Source: Anaerolineae bacterium
GTDB lineage: Bacteria > Desulfobacterota > Desulfobacteria > Desulfobacterales > ETH-SRB1
Assembly: GCA_035529315.1 (NCBI GenBank)
Contig: DATKWZ010000052.1
Coordinates: 1 to 50,341 of the forward strand
Direction of reading: 5' to 3'
DNA: 50,341 nucleotides
Each line of letters begins with the position of its first letter. Positions within the stretch are counted from its first letter, which is position 1. The position numbers were made by a program, and so were the translations under genes. The notes beneath the pieces are model-generated. The model ran no database searches. It was given only the letters and a program-made list of their open reading frames with translations, and had not been told where the DNA came from. Below are positions 8,083 through 14,721 of the stretch, one piece after another.

Positions 8083-9507
8083 ATGATTTCCAAACCTTCA
8101 GATGAAAAAGTCAAACCATTCAAACTGGTAAAGTATTTCACCTTTACAAGCCTGATATTAACCTTTTCAGGGATACTGATTTTAGCTGGTCTCAACAATC
8201 ACTGGTCAAGAATGATGCAGATCAAGAAGAGTGAAGACTATGCCAAGCTTCTTGTAGCAAATCTTAATCATCAGGTTTATATGAAATTTTACCTTCCTCT
8301 TTCCATAACACACCAGAAGGTAATCCGGCTCAGCGAAGAAAAATATTATAAAAGAATGGATATGATCGTCAAAAGCACTTTACATAGCTTCAATGTAGAA
8401 AAGGTAAATATTTATGATAAGAATAACACAATTATTTACAGTTATGATCAAAAACTGATAGGTTCCGAGAATGTCGGAGACAAAGGGTATATAAGCGCTC
8501 TTTCAGACGCATCAACATCAAAACTGATTCAAAGAGGCAACTTTTTTCAGATCCTGTTTGGATTTCCCCAAGATGTTAAATTGATTACATTTGCTCCATT
8601 ACGCACGGAAGAGCCTTTGCCGACGTTAAAAAGACAGGTTTTTGGTGTTTTTGAAATCGTTCAAGACATATCAGAAGATTTTAAAACAATTTTTCGATTT
8701 CAGATACTTGCTATTATCACGATTGCCCTGATTATGGGCGCTCTTTTTTTGGCCCTTTTCTTTGTAGTCAAGAGGGGAGAGGCAATTATTGAAAACAGAG
8801 CCCTGGAAAGGCTGCGGCTTAAGGAGCAATTAACTAAAGCGAGACATCTGTCTTCGCTGGGAGAGATGGTAGCGGGTGTATCCCATGAAATCCGGAATCC
8901 ATTAGGGATCATCAGGAGTTCAGCCGATCTTCTAAAGAAAAAAATGAACCATTTTGATCCTTCAAGCACTATTCCGGATATAATTTTAGAAGAATCGGAT
9001 CGACTGAATAATATAATAACAGATTTTTTAAATTTTGCGAAACCTAAAATGCCGAATCTTGTACCGTGCCATGTTGAAGAAGTGCTTGACAGAAATATTA
9101 CCTTTCTTGAGCCACAGATAAAAAAACAGGGCTATATAATTAAGAAGCATTATGATAATAATCTCCCGAAAATAATGGCCGATTCCGCCATGTTATATCA
9201 GGCATTCCTTAACATATTGATAAACTCCATGCAGGCCATGCCGGGTGGCGGGGAAATAGATATTCAGCTTACTTCAAAGGATGACTCAGTAACAATTACT
9301 TTTGAAGATCAAGGGGAAGGTATGCCGGAAGATGTTATGGAAAAGATATGGGAACCTTTTTTTACTACAAAGGAAAAGGGGACGGGCCTGGGCCTGGGCA
9401 TTGTAAAAAACATCATCGAAATGCATGAAGGAAGCATCCGGATTGACAACAAACCTGCTCATGGAGCCTGTGTTAGAATTGAATTGCCGGTTCACAGTGC
9501 AATATGA
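8083..9507 (+). CDS. Membrane sensor histidine kinase (NtrB/ZraS-like)
   Basis: Sensor of a two-component system whose partner is the next gene. The 474 residues show membrane helix 1 (about 20-37), a periplasmic sensor region of about 170 residues (38-205), membrane helix 2 (208-229), then HisKA with the phosphorylated His in SHEIRNP (His268) and an HATPase domain with N-box NILINSMQAM (about 377-386), G1 box DQGEGMP and the F/G2 region WEPFFTTKEKGTGLGLGI. No PAS or HAMP is obvious. It begins 34 nt after the MCE gene, so it probably reads the state of the envelope or of lipid transport; that link is inferred from position only. Confidence 0.9.
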   Translation: MISKPSDEKVKPFKLVKYFTFTSLILTFSGILILAGLNNHWSRMMQIKKSEDYAKLLVANLNHQVYMKFYLPLSITHQKVIRLSEEKYYKRMDMIVKSTLHSFNVEKVNIYDKNNTIIYSYDQKLIGSENVGDKGYISALSDASTSKLIQRGNFFQILFGFPQDVKLITFAPLRTEEPLPTLKRQVFGVFEIVQDISEDFKTIFRFQILAIITIALIMGALFLALFFVVKRGEAIIENRALERLRLKEQLTKARHLSSLGEMVAGVSHEIRNPLGIIRSSADLLKKKMNHFDPSSTIPDIILEESDRLNNIITDFLNFAKPKMPNLVPCHVEEVLDRNITFLEPQIKKQGYIIKKHYDNNLPKIMADSAMLYQAFLNILINSMQAMPGGGEIDIQLTSKDDSVTITFEDQGEGMPEDVMEKIWEPFFTTKEKGTGLGLGIVKNIIEMHEGSIRIDNKPAHGACVRIELPVHSAI

Positions 9508-9519
9508 AAATAATAACTC

Positions 9520-9595
9520 TGTGCTCTGAATTCTTAAACCGCGACCTTATAACCCTGAACCGTGAACCCTGAACTGTTGAACCTGTGAACAGATA
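9520..9595 (+). repeat. Heptamer-type simple repeat (GAACCGTGAAC units)
   Basis: Imperfect tandem units of the form aCCctGAACcgtGAACcctGAAC fill most of the gap between the kinase and the response regulator. The same unit makes the large hairpin at 24194-24239. The function is unknown; it does not contain a terminator or clear promoter. The downstream gene keeps its own AAAGG ribosome site at about 9634. Confidence 0.5.
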
Positions 9596-9645
9596 TAAAT
9601 AGTTTTTATGATGTCTGAAGTTATATACTAATAAAGGTATCATCA

Positions 9646-11016
9646 ATGGAAACCATTCTAATCGTAGATGATGAAAAAAATTATCCACCCATATTAAGCG
9701 CTGTGCTGGAAGAAGAAGGTTTTGCGACCTTAACCGCCAATAGCGGCCAAGAGGCGCTTGAAATTCTGAATAACTCCGATGTTGACCTTGTTTTAACCGA
9801 TATGAAAATGCCTTCAATGGACGGTATTGAATTGCTTGAAAAGATCAAGACCAAAAACACCGATCTTCCGGTCATAATGATGACTGCTTACGGCACAGTG
9901 GAAAAGGCGGTACAGGCAATGCAAAAAGGGGCTTACAACTACATTCTTAAGCCTTTTGATAATGAAACGCTGGTTGTTTATGTGAACAAAGCGGTTTCAA
10001 TGTACCGCGTAGTCAAAGAAAACATATACCTGCGTGATGTTGTAAGGTTAAAGTACAGTTTCAGCAACATAATCGGCAAAAGCAAGGCAATGCAGGATGT
10101 TTTTGAGATAATCCGTAAAGTTGCGCCAACCAATGCGACCGTCCTGATCGAGGGTGAAAGCGGCACAGGAAAAGAGCTGGCGGCAAAAGCCATTCACTTT
10201 AACAGCCCAAGGCGTGGCAAACCTTTTATTGCCGTAAACTGCAGCGCCCTTGCTGAAAATCTTCTTGAAAGCGAACTTTTCGGCCACGAAAAAGGGTCAT
10301 TTACCGGTGCCATAGCCATGAAAAAGGGGCGGTTTGAAATGGCTGATGAGGGGACACTGTTTCTGGATGAAATAGGCGAGCTTTCACAAGGTCTCCAGGT
10401 AAAACTATTACGGGTTCTTCAGGAAAAGGTTGTTGAAAGGGTCGGCGGAGTTAAGCCGCTTTCCGTCAATATCCGTATTATTGCCGCCACGAACAAACAG
10501 TTAAAGGAAGAGATGAATCATGGCCGCTTCAGGGAGGACCTGTTTTACAGATTGAATGTAGTAAATATTGTCCTGCCGCCCCTGAAACAACGTATAGATG
10601 ATCTCCGGCTTTTAATTGATCACTTTATAAAAAAATATGCTGATGAACGCGGTTCAGATACTCCTGTTAAGGGTCTTGACAATGAAGTTGAACGTCTTTT
10701 TAACAATTACAACTGGCCCGGAAATGTTCGGGAGCTGGAGAATGTTATTGAGAGGGCGATGATTATGTGTTCTGATGAAATCATCAGGGTGTCCGATCTT
10801 CCCAGGGATTTCAGGAACAATGTTGACAGTTCAATGTATCTTGACGGAATACCCAGCAATGCAAAATTATATGAGACTCTTGCTCTGGTTGAAAACAATA
10901 TGATCAAAAGGGCTTTGAAGCTCACAAATAATGTTCAGTCCAATGCTGCTGAACTTTTAGGCATCGGCAAAAGCGGCCTGAGCAAAAAAATAAGCAGACA
11001 CGAACTATTACCCTAA
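9646..11016 (+). CDS. Sigma-54-dependent response regulator (NtrC family)
   Basis: Receiver-AAA-Fis activator of 456 residues. The receiver has acidic residues D8/D9, phosphorylation site D52 (in LTDMKMPSMDG), T and K in usual places. The AAA domain has Walker A GESGTGKE, sigma-54-contact loop GSFTGA (the common S variant of GAFTGA), Walker [11 protein letters not shown] and an intact arginine-finger region (GRFREDLFYRL). A Fis-type helix-turn-helix ends the protein (about 415-455). It lies 138 nt after its kinase. Paired 16-bp palindromes and a sigma-54 promoter lie immediately downstream (11200-11360), so the likely target of this regulator is right beside it. Confidence 0.94.
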   Translation: METILIVDDEKNYPPILSAVLEEEGFATLTANSGQEALEILNNSDVDLVLTDMKMPSMDGIELLEKIKTKNTDLPVIMMTAYGTVEKAVQAMQKGAYNYILKPFDNETLVVYVNKAVSMYRVVKENIYLRDVVRLKYSFSNIIGKSKAMQDVFEIIRKVAPTNATVLIEGESGTGKELAAKAIHFNSPRRGKPFIAVNCSALAENLLESELFGHEKGSFTGAIAMKKGRFEMADEGTLFLDEIGELSQGLQVKLLRVLQEKVVERVGGVKPLSVNIRIIAATNKQLKEEMNHGRFREDLFYRLNVVNIVLPPLKQRIDDLRLLIDHFIKKYADERGSDTPVKGLDNEVERLFNNYNWPGNVRELENVIERAMIMCSDEIIRVSDLPRDFRNNVDSSMYLDGIPSNAKLYETLALVENNMIKRALKLTNNVQSNAAELLGIGKSGLSKKISRHELLP

Positions 11017-11199
11017 TTGAGACACTTTAGCCCTTTGTAAAAAATCAGCTTGTTTGCGTCCTCTGCGGTGAATATAAAACGGGTTGAAATCAAACGTAAA
11101 GTAATGGATTTTGATAAAGATTTACAGGATGAGTTTTGATGTTTTAATCCTGAATATCCTGTTAATCCTGTCCAAAAAGTCTCTTTAAAAACGCAATTA
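11017..11199. other. Gene-free stretch holding a dispersed repeat
   Basis: No gene is visible between the response regulator stop and the enhancer sites. Most of it is the repeat listed at 11078-11190. No rho-independent terminator was found after the regulator stop codon. Confidence 0.5.
11078..11190 (+). repeat. Dispersed repeat with ATCCTGTTAATCCTGTC blocks (copy 1)
   Basis: This block matches the reverse complement of 23765-23880 over its whole length with only scattered differences: shared words in order are GGTTGAAATCAAAC, GTAAAG, GGATTTTGAT, ACAGGATGAGTTtTGATG, TTTTAATCCTGAA and CATCCTGTTAATCCTGTC. The two copies lie in opposite orientation, both in intergenic DNA next to regulator genes. 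It has no coding frame. I read it as a non-autonomous dispersed element of unknown mobility. Confidence 0.75.
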
Positions 11200-11236
11200 G
11201 TTTCCAAATGGAAACCAGGCGTTTCTAAATGGAAAC
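11200..11236. promoter_or_regulatory. Tandem palindromic activator sites (enhancer) upstream of sigma-54 promoter
   Basis: Two nearly identical 16-bp dyads, GTTTCCAAATGGAAAC (11200-11215) and GTTTCTAAATGGAAAC (11221-11236), are spaced 21 bp centre to centre, that is two helical turns, so they present on one face of the helix. This is the standard form of an NtrC-type enhancer. Their centres lie about 162 and 141 bp upstream of the predicted start at 11370. The adjacent response regulator (9646-11016) is the natural candidate to bind them. Confidence 0.75.
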
Positions 11237-11290
11237 AAATTTTGGTAATAATAAATAGTTTATAAGGGCAAGAAATCTTGATAAGGAACA

Positions 11291-11303
11291 CAACCTATTG
11301 ATA
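11291..11303 (-). promoter_or_regulatory. Candidate IHF site between enhancer and sigma-54 promoter
   Basis: CAACCTATTGATA matches the reversed IHF consensus YAANNNNTTGATW at every defined position. It lies between the paired enhancer sites and the -24/-12 promoter, the usual place for the bend that brings an NtrC-type activator to RNA polymerase. The motif is short enough to occur by chance, but its position supports it. Confidence 0.5.
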
Positions 11304-11343
11304 ATTCAGCAATAAAGGAGTTGGGCGCATTAGCCATACAACC

Positions 11344-11360
11344 TGGCACGCAAGTTGCTT
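11344..11360 (+). promoter_or_regulatory. Sigma-54 (-24/-12) promoter, near-perfect
   Basis: TGGCAC (11344-11349), five bases, then TTGCTT (11355-11360): GG and GC are separated by exactly 10 bp and the flanking bases match the consensus TGGCAC-N5-TTGCW. The start is predicted near 11370. There is no coding gene in this direction before the strong terminator at 11408-11445. Confidence 0.85.
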
Positions 11361-11369
11361 AGCTAATAG

Positions 11370-11445
11370 ATAACCTGATAATTTTTTCCATCTGTTTTTC
11401 TCCTTAACGGCCAAGCATACCCCCCATGTTTGGCCGATTTTTTTT
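11370..11445 (+). ncRNA. Predicted sigma-54-dependent small RNA (about 76 nt)
   Basis: The predicted transcript runs from the sigma-54 start near 11370 to the U8 tract of a strong terminator. The first ~37 nt are A/U-rich and mostly unpaired, and contain UCUCCUUA (11399-11406), which includes CUCCUUA, identical to the anti-Shine-Dalgarno end of 16S rRNA. The 11-bp terminator stem closes on a loop of A plus six Cs, which could pair with G-rich ribosome sites. The only ATG (11426) has no ribosome site and lies in the terminator arm, so I read it as noncoding. The nearest known design is that of activator-driven sigma-54 sRNAs such as Qrr or GlmY. No homology to a named sRNA family is claimed. 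Confidence 0.65.
11408..11445 (+). terminator. Rho-independent terminator with C6 loop
   Basis: CGGCCAAGCAT (11408-11418) pairs with ATGTTTGGCCG (11426-11436) over 11 bp with a single G-U pair; the loop is ACCCCCC; T8 follows at 11438-11445. Only the plus strand has the T tract, so it ends rightward transcripts. The leftward ORP-like transcript ends at 11458, just beyond it. Confidence 0.88.
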
Positions 11446-11457
11446 GTTCCTAAAACC

Positions 11458-11596
11458 CTATATTTTTTCGCCCTTTATGCTCTTAACCTCGGCTTCCTCC
11501 TGCAATGCCTGTACCAAAGATTGAGGGCTTAGCTCTTCAGCCCATAGCCTTCAAATCCGCCCGCAAGTCAGCCCCCCAATCGTAATCGGTTTTCAT
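11458..11596 (-). pseudogene. Short frameshifted gene at the end of the ORP-like operon
   Basis: Starting at the ATG at 11596, 2 nt after the metallo-hydrolase stop, the frame reads MKTDYDWGADLRADLKAMG and then meets TGA. In the next frame the sequence continues at once as AEELSPQSLVQALQEEAEV and on to a stop at 11458. The two halves have the same acidic, helical character and would give a protein of about 45 residues if one base were restored near 11537. I do not recognise the family. It could be a decayed gene or a sequencing error. Confidence 0.45.
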
Positions 11597-11598
11597 AG

Positions 11599-12234
11599 CT
11601 ATAACGCAATTATTTTTCCCGCGCCGCCGAGCATATATTTTTCAGGATACCGTGTCGCGATTTCCTGTATATACTGAGTGCAATGGGTTGGGCAAATTTT
11701 TTTCAGATCATTTATCATGTCGAAATCATTGAATCCGTGCAGGCCGCCGACCAGTGTGGTAACGTTGCCGAATCTGGATGCCGCCCCGACAATTTCCCGC
11801 ACCCCCGGATGGGAACATCCCGCGATAACAACCACTTCATCCCCTATTCGGACGACAAGGGATTGCTCAATATGTTTAAGCTCGCCTGTGGAATAGATAT
11901 TCTCACAAATTTTAAGCGCATCATTGATCCTTACCGTGTTAACGGCTTTATCGGCTCCTTTGCAGGAATTCGGTAGATACACGCTACCCTGGTTTTTTTT
12001 CAAAACATCCAAAAGCCCGCCCGTGTGGTCCCAGTGATCATGTGATATAAAAACCATGTCTATTTCAGAAGGATCAATATCGAGTTTTTTCATGTTATTA
12101 AGCAGAATCCCGCCTTTTGCGCCTGTATCAAAAAGAATCTTCCGGTTGTATGCTTCAACAAGGCAGGAAAATCCCCGGTCCGGCGTAAGATTTTTTTCCC
12201 ATGCGGTATTGTCGTATATAATAGTGATTTTCAT
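11599..12234 (-). CDS. Metallo-beta-lactamase-fold hydrolase
   Basis: A cytoplasmic metallo-hydrolase of 211 residues. The metal-binding motif HDHWDH (about residues 65-70) is intact, followed by later ligands in AGCSHPG (about 140-146, His) and GGLHGF (about 164-169, His). The overall form resembles the group annotated as beta-ribofuranosylaminobenzene 5'-phosphate synthase-like MBL proteins. The substrate is not deducible. It is near the end of the minus-strand ORP-like cluster, after the IscU-like and small degenerate genes, and such MBL genes often accompany NifX/MinD clusters in anaerobes. Confidence 0.85.
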   Translation of the reverse strand: MKITIIYDNTAWEKNLTPDRGFSCLVEAYNRKILFDTGAKGGILLNNMKKLDIDPSEIDMVFISHDHWDHTGGLLDVLKKNQGSVYLPNSCKGADKAVNTVRINDALKICENIYSTGELKHIEQSLVVRIGDEVVVIAGCSHPGVREIVGAASRFGNVTTLVGGLHGFNDFDMINDLKKICPTHCTQYIQEIATRYPEKYMLGGAGKIIAL

Positions 12235-12243
12235 GAGACTGCT

Positions 12244-12366
12244 TTATCCAAAAATACCTATGGATTTAATTTCCGGAATTTCTTTTCCAAGCATGCATTT
12301 AAAACAGTTAGTCAATGGGCAGCTGTTCATATTCTTTTCACAGCGGAGACTTGCAGCTCTTGTCAT
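12244..12366 (-). CDS. Small Cys-rich protein, 40 residues (possibly a fragment)
   Basis: The short frame from the ATG at 12366 ends with a four-Cys segment: CEKNMNSCPLTNCFKCMLG, then KEIPEIKSIGIFG. The Cys spacing suggests a small metal site. The start overlaps the previous short frame as ATGA. Its codon use and the clustered cysteines make chance unlikely, but it may be the surviving C-terminal part of a larger gene. I do not recognise the family. Confidence 0.4.
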   Translation of the reverse strand: MTRAASLRCEKNMNSCPLTNCFKCMLGKEIPEIKSIGIFG

Positions 12367-12434
12367 TTTTGCTGATTTTTTTCATCCGTATGAGCAAAAC
12401 CGATCGGTTTTATTTCCACTTTCATATATCCCAT
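12363..12434 (-). pseudogene. Fragment resembling the TrmO/TsaA N-terminus
   Basis: This short frame reads MGYMKVEIKPIGFAHTDEKN and stops after three more residues. VEIKPIGFAHT is close to the usual start of TrmO (YaeB/TsaA) tRNA-methyltransferase family proteins, but the rest of the domain (about 130 residues) is absent. It overlaps the 40-residue Cys-rich frame by 4 nt. I read it as the stub of a deleted gene; a real small peptide is less likely. Confidence 0.35.
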
Positions 12435-12445
12435 AGGGGGCTATT

Positions 12446-12680
12446 TCAGTGATATTCATGCGTGCCCAGCACCACTGGCACACCGGTTGTCTCCTCAAGG
12501 ATTTTTGCCATTTCTTCCGGGGAAATATAGGGGCATGCCGGTATTCGATGCATTTGAAATCATTTTGCCCACCCAGTCCGCTGTGTCTACTCGATAAACA
12601 CCTTTTTCATCTCGACCTGCAATTTTTTTGGCGTTTTCAACATTTACATGTACAGTAATTAATTCTTTGGATGCCGTCAT
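12446..12680 (-). pseudogene. Frameshifted small conserved-looking gene in the ORP-like operon
   Basis: The frame from 12680 overlaps the IscU-like gene stop by 4 nt (ATGA) and reads MTASKELITVHVNVENAKKI and onward to ...SNTGMP near 12538, where it turns into low-complexity sequence and stops at 12495. Switching frame by one base at that point restores a sensible continuation, YISPEEMAKILEETTG then VPVVLGTHEYH and a stop at 12446. The intact protein would have about 77 residues. I do not recognise the family. Confidence 0.5.
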
Positions 12681-13123
12681 TTTTCGCCCGGTATATTGTC
12701 TTTAATTAAATAGCTGTGCAACGCTTCCTGGAGTGTCTCTGCGGCAAGCAAGGCGCAGTGCTCATCCTCTTTTGGAAATTTGCCGATTTTTTGTAATACA
12801 ATTTCACCGGTGATTTCAGAAAGTTCATCAGGATTTTTCCCGATTGCCATCTCTGCTGTAAAAGAACCGCATACCGTGCTTGAACCACAGCCATCAGTGA
12901 GATATGATGCTTCACTTACACGGTCATTTTTAAATTTCAGGTAAATTTCCATTGTGTCACCGCAGCTACCCGTAATACGCCCATGCGCATCAGGATTTTC
13001 CAGCTTTCCTTTGTAGAGAGGATTGCGCCAGCGCTGAAAACCTGCTTCCCCGAAGGCTTCTTTCGTTTCATCAAATATCTGCTCCTGCAGAGTTTCTACA
13101 AAAGCATCAAAATGGTCGCCCAT
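12677..13123 (-). CDS. IscU/NifU-type iron-sulfur scaffold protein
   Basis: A 148-residue scaffold for Fe-S cluster assembly. The three conserved cluster-ligand cysteines are in the expected contexts: GSCGDT, DGCGSSTVCGS (extra Cys present) and EHCALLA. It is a stand-alone IscU-like domain without the NifU ferredoxin or thioredoxin-like parts. It stands between NifX-like proteins and a metallo-hydrolase. I infer it serves cluster or Mo/Cu/Fe cofactor assembly for the proteins of this operon rather than general Isc function, since no cysteine desulfurase is adjacent. Confidence 0.87.
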   Translation of the reverse strand: MGDHFDAFVETLQEQIFDETKEAFGEAGFQRWRNPLYKGKLENPDAHGRITGSCGDTMEIYLKFKNDRVSEASYLTDGCGSSTVCGSFTAEMAIGKNPDELSEITGEIVLQKIGKFPKEDEHCALLAAETLQEALHSYLIKDNIPGEK

Positions 13124-13163
13124 ACGAATTCTTCCTTTTGTTAAAATTAAATGATATGAAAAT

Positions 13164-13814
13164 TTATTTTAGGTTTTTGATTCTGGATTCAATATTTTCC
13201 ATCTGTTTTTTCAATTCTCGAGCCTGTTCCTGCAGCAGCTTTAACTCTTTTTCCTTTGATAAATCACCTGAAGCCTCCCGATCAGCCGGCGGCATGCCGA
13301 TACCGCGGCCCATACCTTTTCCACCACCCATACCCATGCCTCTGCCGCCGCCCATACCTCTGCCTCCTCCCATACCCATGCCTCTGCCGCCACCCATGCC
13401 CATTTTTCGGCTAAATACCGGCTTTCCGGAATTCTGCATTGATCCTGATCCGCCAGCGCCGAATTTTTCAGAAACATTACCATCCGCAGCCGAGACCAAA
13501 AAACCTTTTTTATATTTTTCCACAGCATCCCGGACTGTTCCGGTCTGTCCGACATAAATTTCAATGTCTGCTGCAGAAAGCGCCTGTGCCGCTTTTGGCC
13601 CGCAATTGCCTGTCAGCACTGCTTTGACTCCCTGAGAAGCCACAAAACTGGCAGATTGAATACCTGCACTGCCTGAAAGGACGGCATTTTCATTTTCAAA
13701 TGCATCAAAGCGCATGTCATTTGTTTCGACAATTACGAAACACTTGCACCTGCCAAAACGCGGATCAATTTGAGATGTTAAATCATTTCCGGTGGAGCTT
13801 ACAGCGACTTTCAT
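13164..13814 (-). CDS. NifX/ORP-family metal-cluster protein with Gly-Met-Arg repeat linker
   Basis: The first ~110 residues form a dinitrogenase Fe-Mo cofactor (NifX/NafY) fold, as in orange protein ORP: MKVAVSSTGNDLTSQIDPRFG, GIQSASFVASQGVKAVLTGNCGPKA and GTVRDAVEKYKKG. A linker of GMGGGR-type repeats follows (about 140-180), encoded by short tandem DNA repeats (about 13313-13404). The end is a charged coiled coil of the type in DUF5320 proteins. Total length 216. The linker makes it unlike the other NifX proteins here. It probably binds a metal-sulfur cofactor; the linker could be a metal sink or a flexible tether. Confidence 0.8.
   Translation of the reverse strand: MKVAVSSTGNDLTSQIDPRFGRCKCFVIVETNDMRFDAFENENAVLSGSAGIQSASFVASQGVKAVLTGNCGPKAAQALSAADIEIYVGQTGTVRDAVEKYKKGFLVSAADGNVSEKFGAGGSGSMQNSGKPVFSRKMGMGGGRGMGMGGGRGMGGGRGMGMGGGKGMGRGIGMPPADREASGDLSKEKELKLLQEQARELKKQMENIESRIKNLK
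13313..13404 (-). repeat. Short in-frame tandem repeats coding Gly-Met-rich linker
   Basis: Units related to GGC ATG GGT ATG GGA GGA recur about six times inside the NifX-like gene, giving GMGMGGGRGM-type peptide repeats. Tandem units of this sort can change copy number by slippage without breaking the frame. Confidence 0.7.
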
Positions 13815-13923
13815 TTCTGAACCTCCTTATTCATAGCTACACCTTTCTTTCAAAAACGCCGCTAATATACACTGTGTATGTTTTGCGTTATATGCGCTTG
13901 CTGTCAGAAAAATTCAGATCTTT

Positions 13924-14280
13924 TTAGGATTGCCCTTCGACATTAGCGCCGTCAGCAAAGGACACTTTACCTTCATTAAAGGCTTTTACAGCATCTCTAA
14001 CCGTACCACTGACATTATTTGCCACCTTTACCCCTGCAGCCTCAAGCGTCTTAAACGCATTAGGGCCGCAGAAACCTGTAAGCAAAACCTCTGCTTTGTC
14101 GCTTACCATGGCGGCAGCCTGAATCCCGGCGCCTTTAAACGCGTTTACATTCTCTGAATTATTCAACACTTCAACCTCAAGACTGATTGTGTTTACTATA
14201 AGAATATACTCAGCGCGCCCGAATCTGGGGTCAATCTGTGAATCAATATCTGTTCCTTTTGATGTAACAGCTATTTTCAT
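13924..14280 (-). CDS. NifX/ORP-family protein (single domain)
   Basis: A 118-residue single-domain NifX-fold protein: MKIAVTSKGTDIDSQIDPRF, FGRAEYILIV, GAGIQAAAMVSDKAEVLLTG, GFCGPNAFKTLEAAG and GTVRDAVKAF. It matches the compact type found in methanogens, Thermotoga and Desulfovibrio ORP operons. The FCGPNAF Cys and the acidic tail could take part in metal binding. It lies between two further NifX-like genes, 109 nt upstream of the repeat-linker paralogue. Confidence 0.85.
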   Translation of the reverse strand: MKIAVTSKGTDIDSQIDPRFGRAEYILIVNTISLEVEVLNNSENVNAFKGAGIQAAAMVSDKAEVLLTGFCGPNAFKTLEAAGVKVANNVSGTVRDAVKAFNEGKVSFADGANVEGQS

Positions 14281-14294
14281 TTTCTATTTCTCCT

Positions 14295-14684
14295 TTAGGC
14301 CGGATTCGTTCCACCACCACCGCAAACCTGGTCGTTTGCAATAATTTGCAGTTCGTCTGCGATAAGATCTTCAACCACAGGCCTTATGTCAGCCCGTTCA
14401 CCATCATAATAGACATCAATACCCACCTGCCTGAACCCCATAAGCGGTCGCATGCCGATTCCTCCGACGACGAGAGCGTTAACTTTATGTTCTGCCAGCA
14501 GGTTGACAGGAACCATGCATCCGCCCTGGACATGTTCCTGGTTCTGCAGTGTTGAAACATTTTTTATTTCTCCGTTTTCCACATCAATAAAAGTAAACAC
14601 TTCACAATGACCGAAATGTCCTGCCCTGGTTCCGTCAAGACCCCCCTGTCCGTTGGATGGAACTGCAATTCTTCCGTTTTTCAT
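14295..14684 (-). CDS. NifX/ORP-family protein with C-terminal CGGGG motif
   Basis: A 129-residue NifX-fold protein: MKNGRIAVPSNGQGGLDGTR, AGHFGHCEVFTFI, VQGGCMVPVNLLAEH, GIGMRPLMGFRQVGIDVYYD, ending QVCGGGGTNPA. Extra His and Cys residues (HFGHC, GGC, CGGGG) make it the most metal-binding-looking of the set. It follows the second MinD ATPase by 37 nt. Confidence 0.85.
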   Translation of the reverse strand: MKNGRIAVPSNGQGGLDGTRAGHFGHCEVFTFIDVENGEIKNVSTLQNQEHVQGGCMVPVNLLAEHKVNALVVGGIGMRPLMGFRQVGIDVYYDGERADIRPVVEDLIADELQIIANDQVCGGGGTNPA

Positions 14685-14721
14685 AATAAAAGTTCTCCTT
14701 ATTTAATAATATTTTAATCCA

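Noticed and set aside
11361-11406. Minus-strand TAAGGAG followed 8 nt later by a 10-codon frame (MEKIIRLSIS)
   Set aside because: The ribosome-like site and ATG are there, but the peptide is isolated, nothing follows it, and the plus-strand sigma-54 promoter, IHF site, dyads and U8 terminator explain the same DNA much better. It remains the main alternative reading.
11426-11524. Plus-strand frame of about 32 codons starting in the terminator arm
   Set aside because: It has no ribosome site, starts within the terminator hairpin and is the shadow of the minus-strand frameshifted gene.
13313-13404. Short tandem repeats that might be taken for a CRISPR or minisatellite
   Set aside because: The repeats are in frame inside a NifX-like gene and encode a Gly-Met-Arg linker; there are no spacers and no cas genes.
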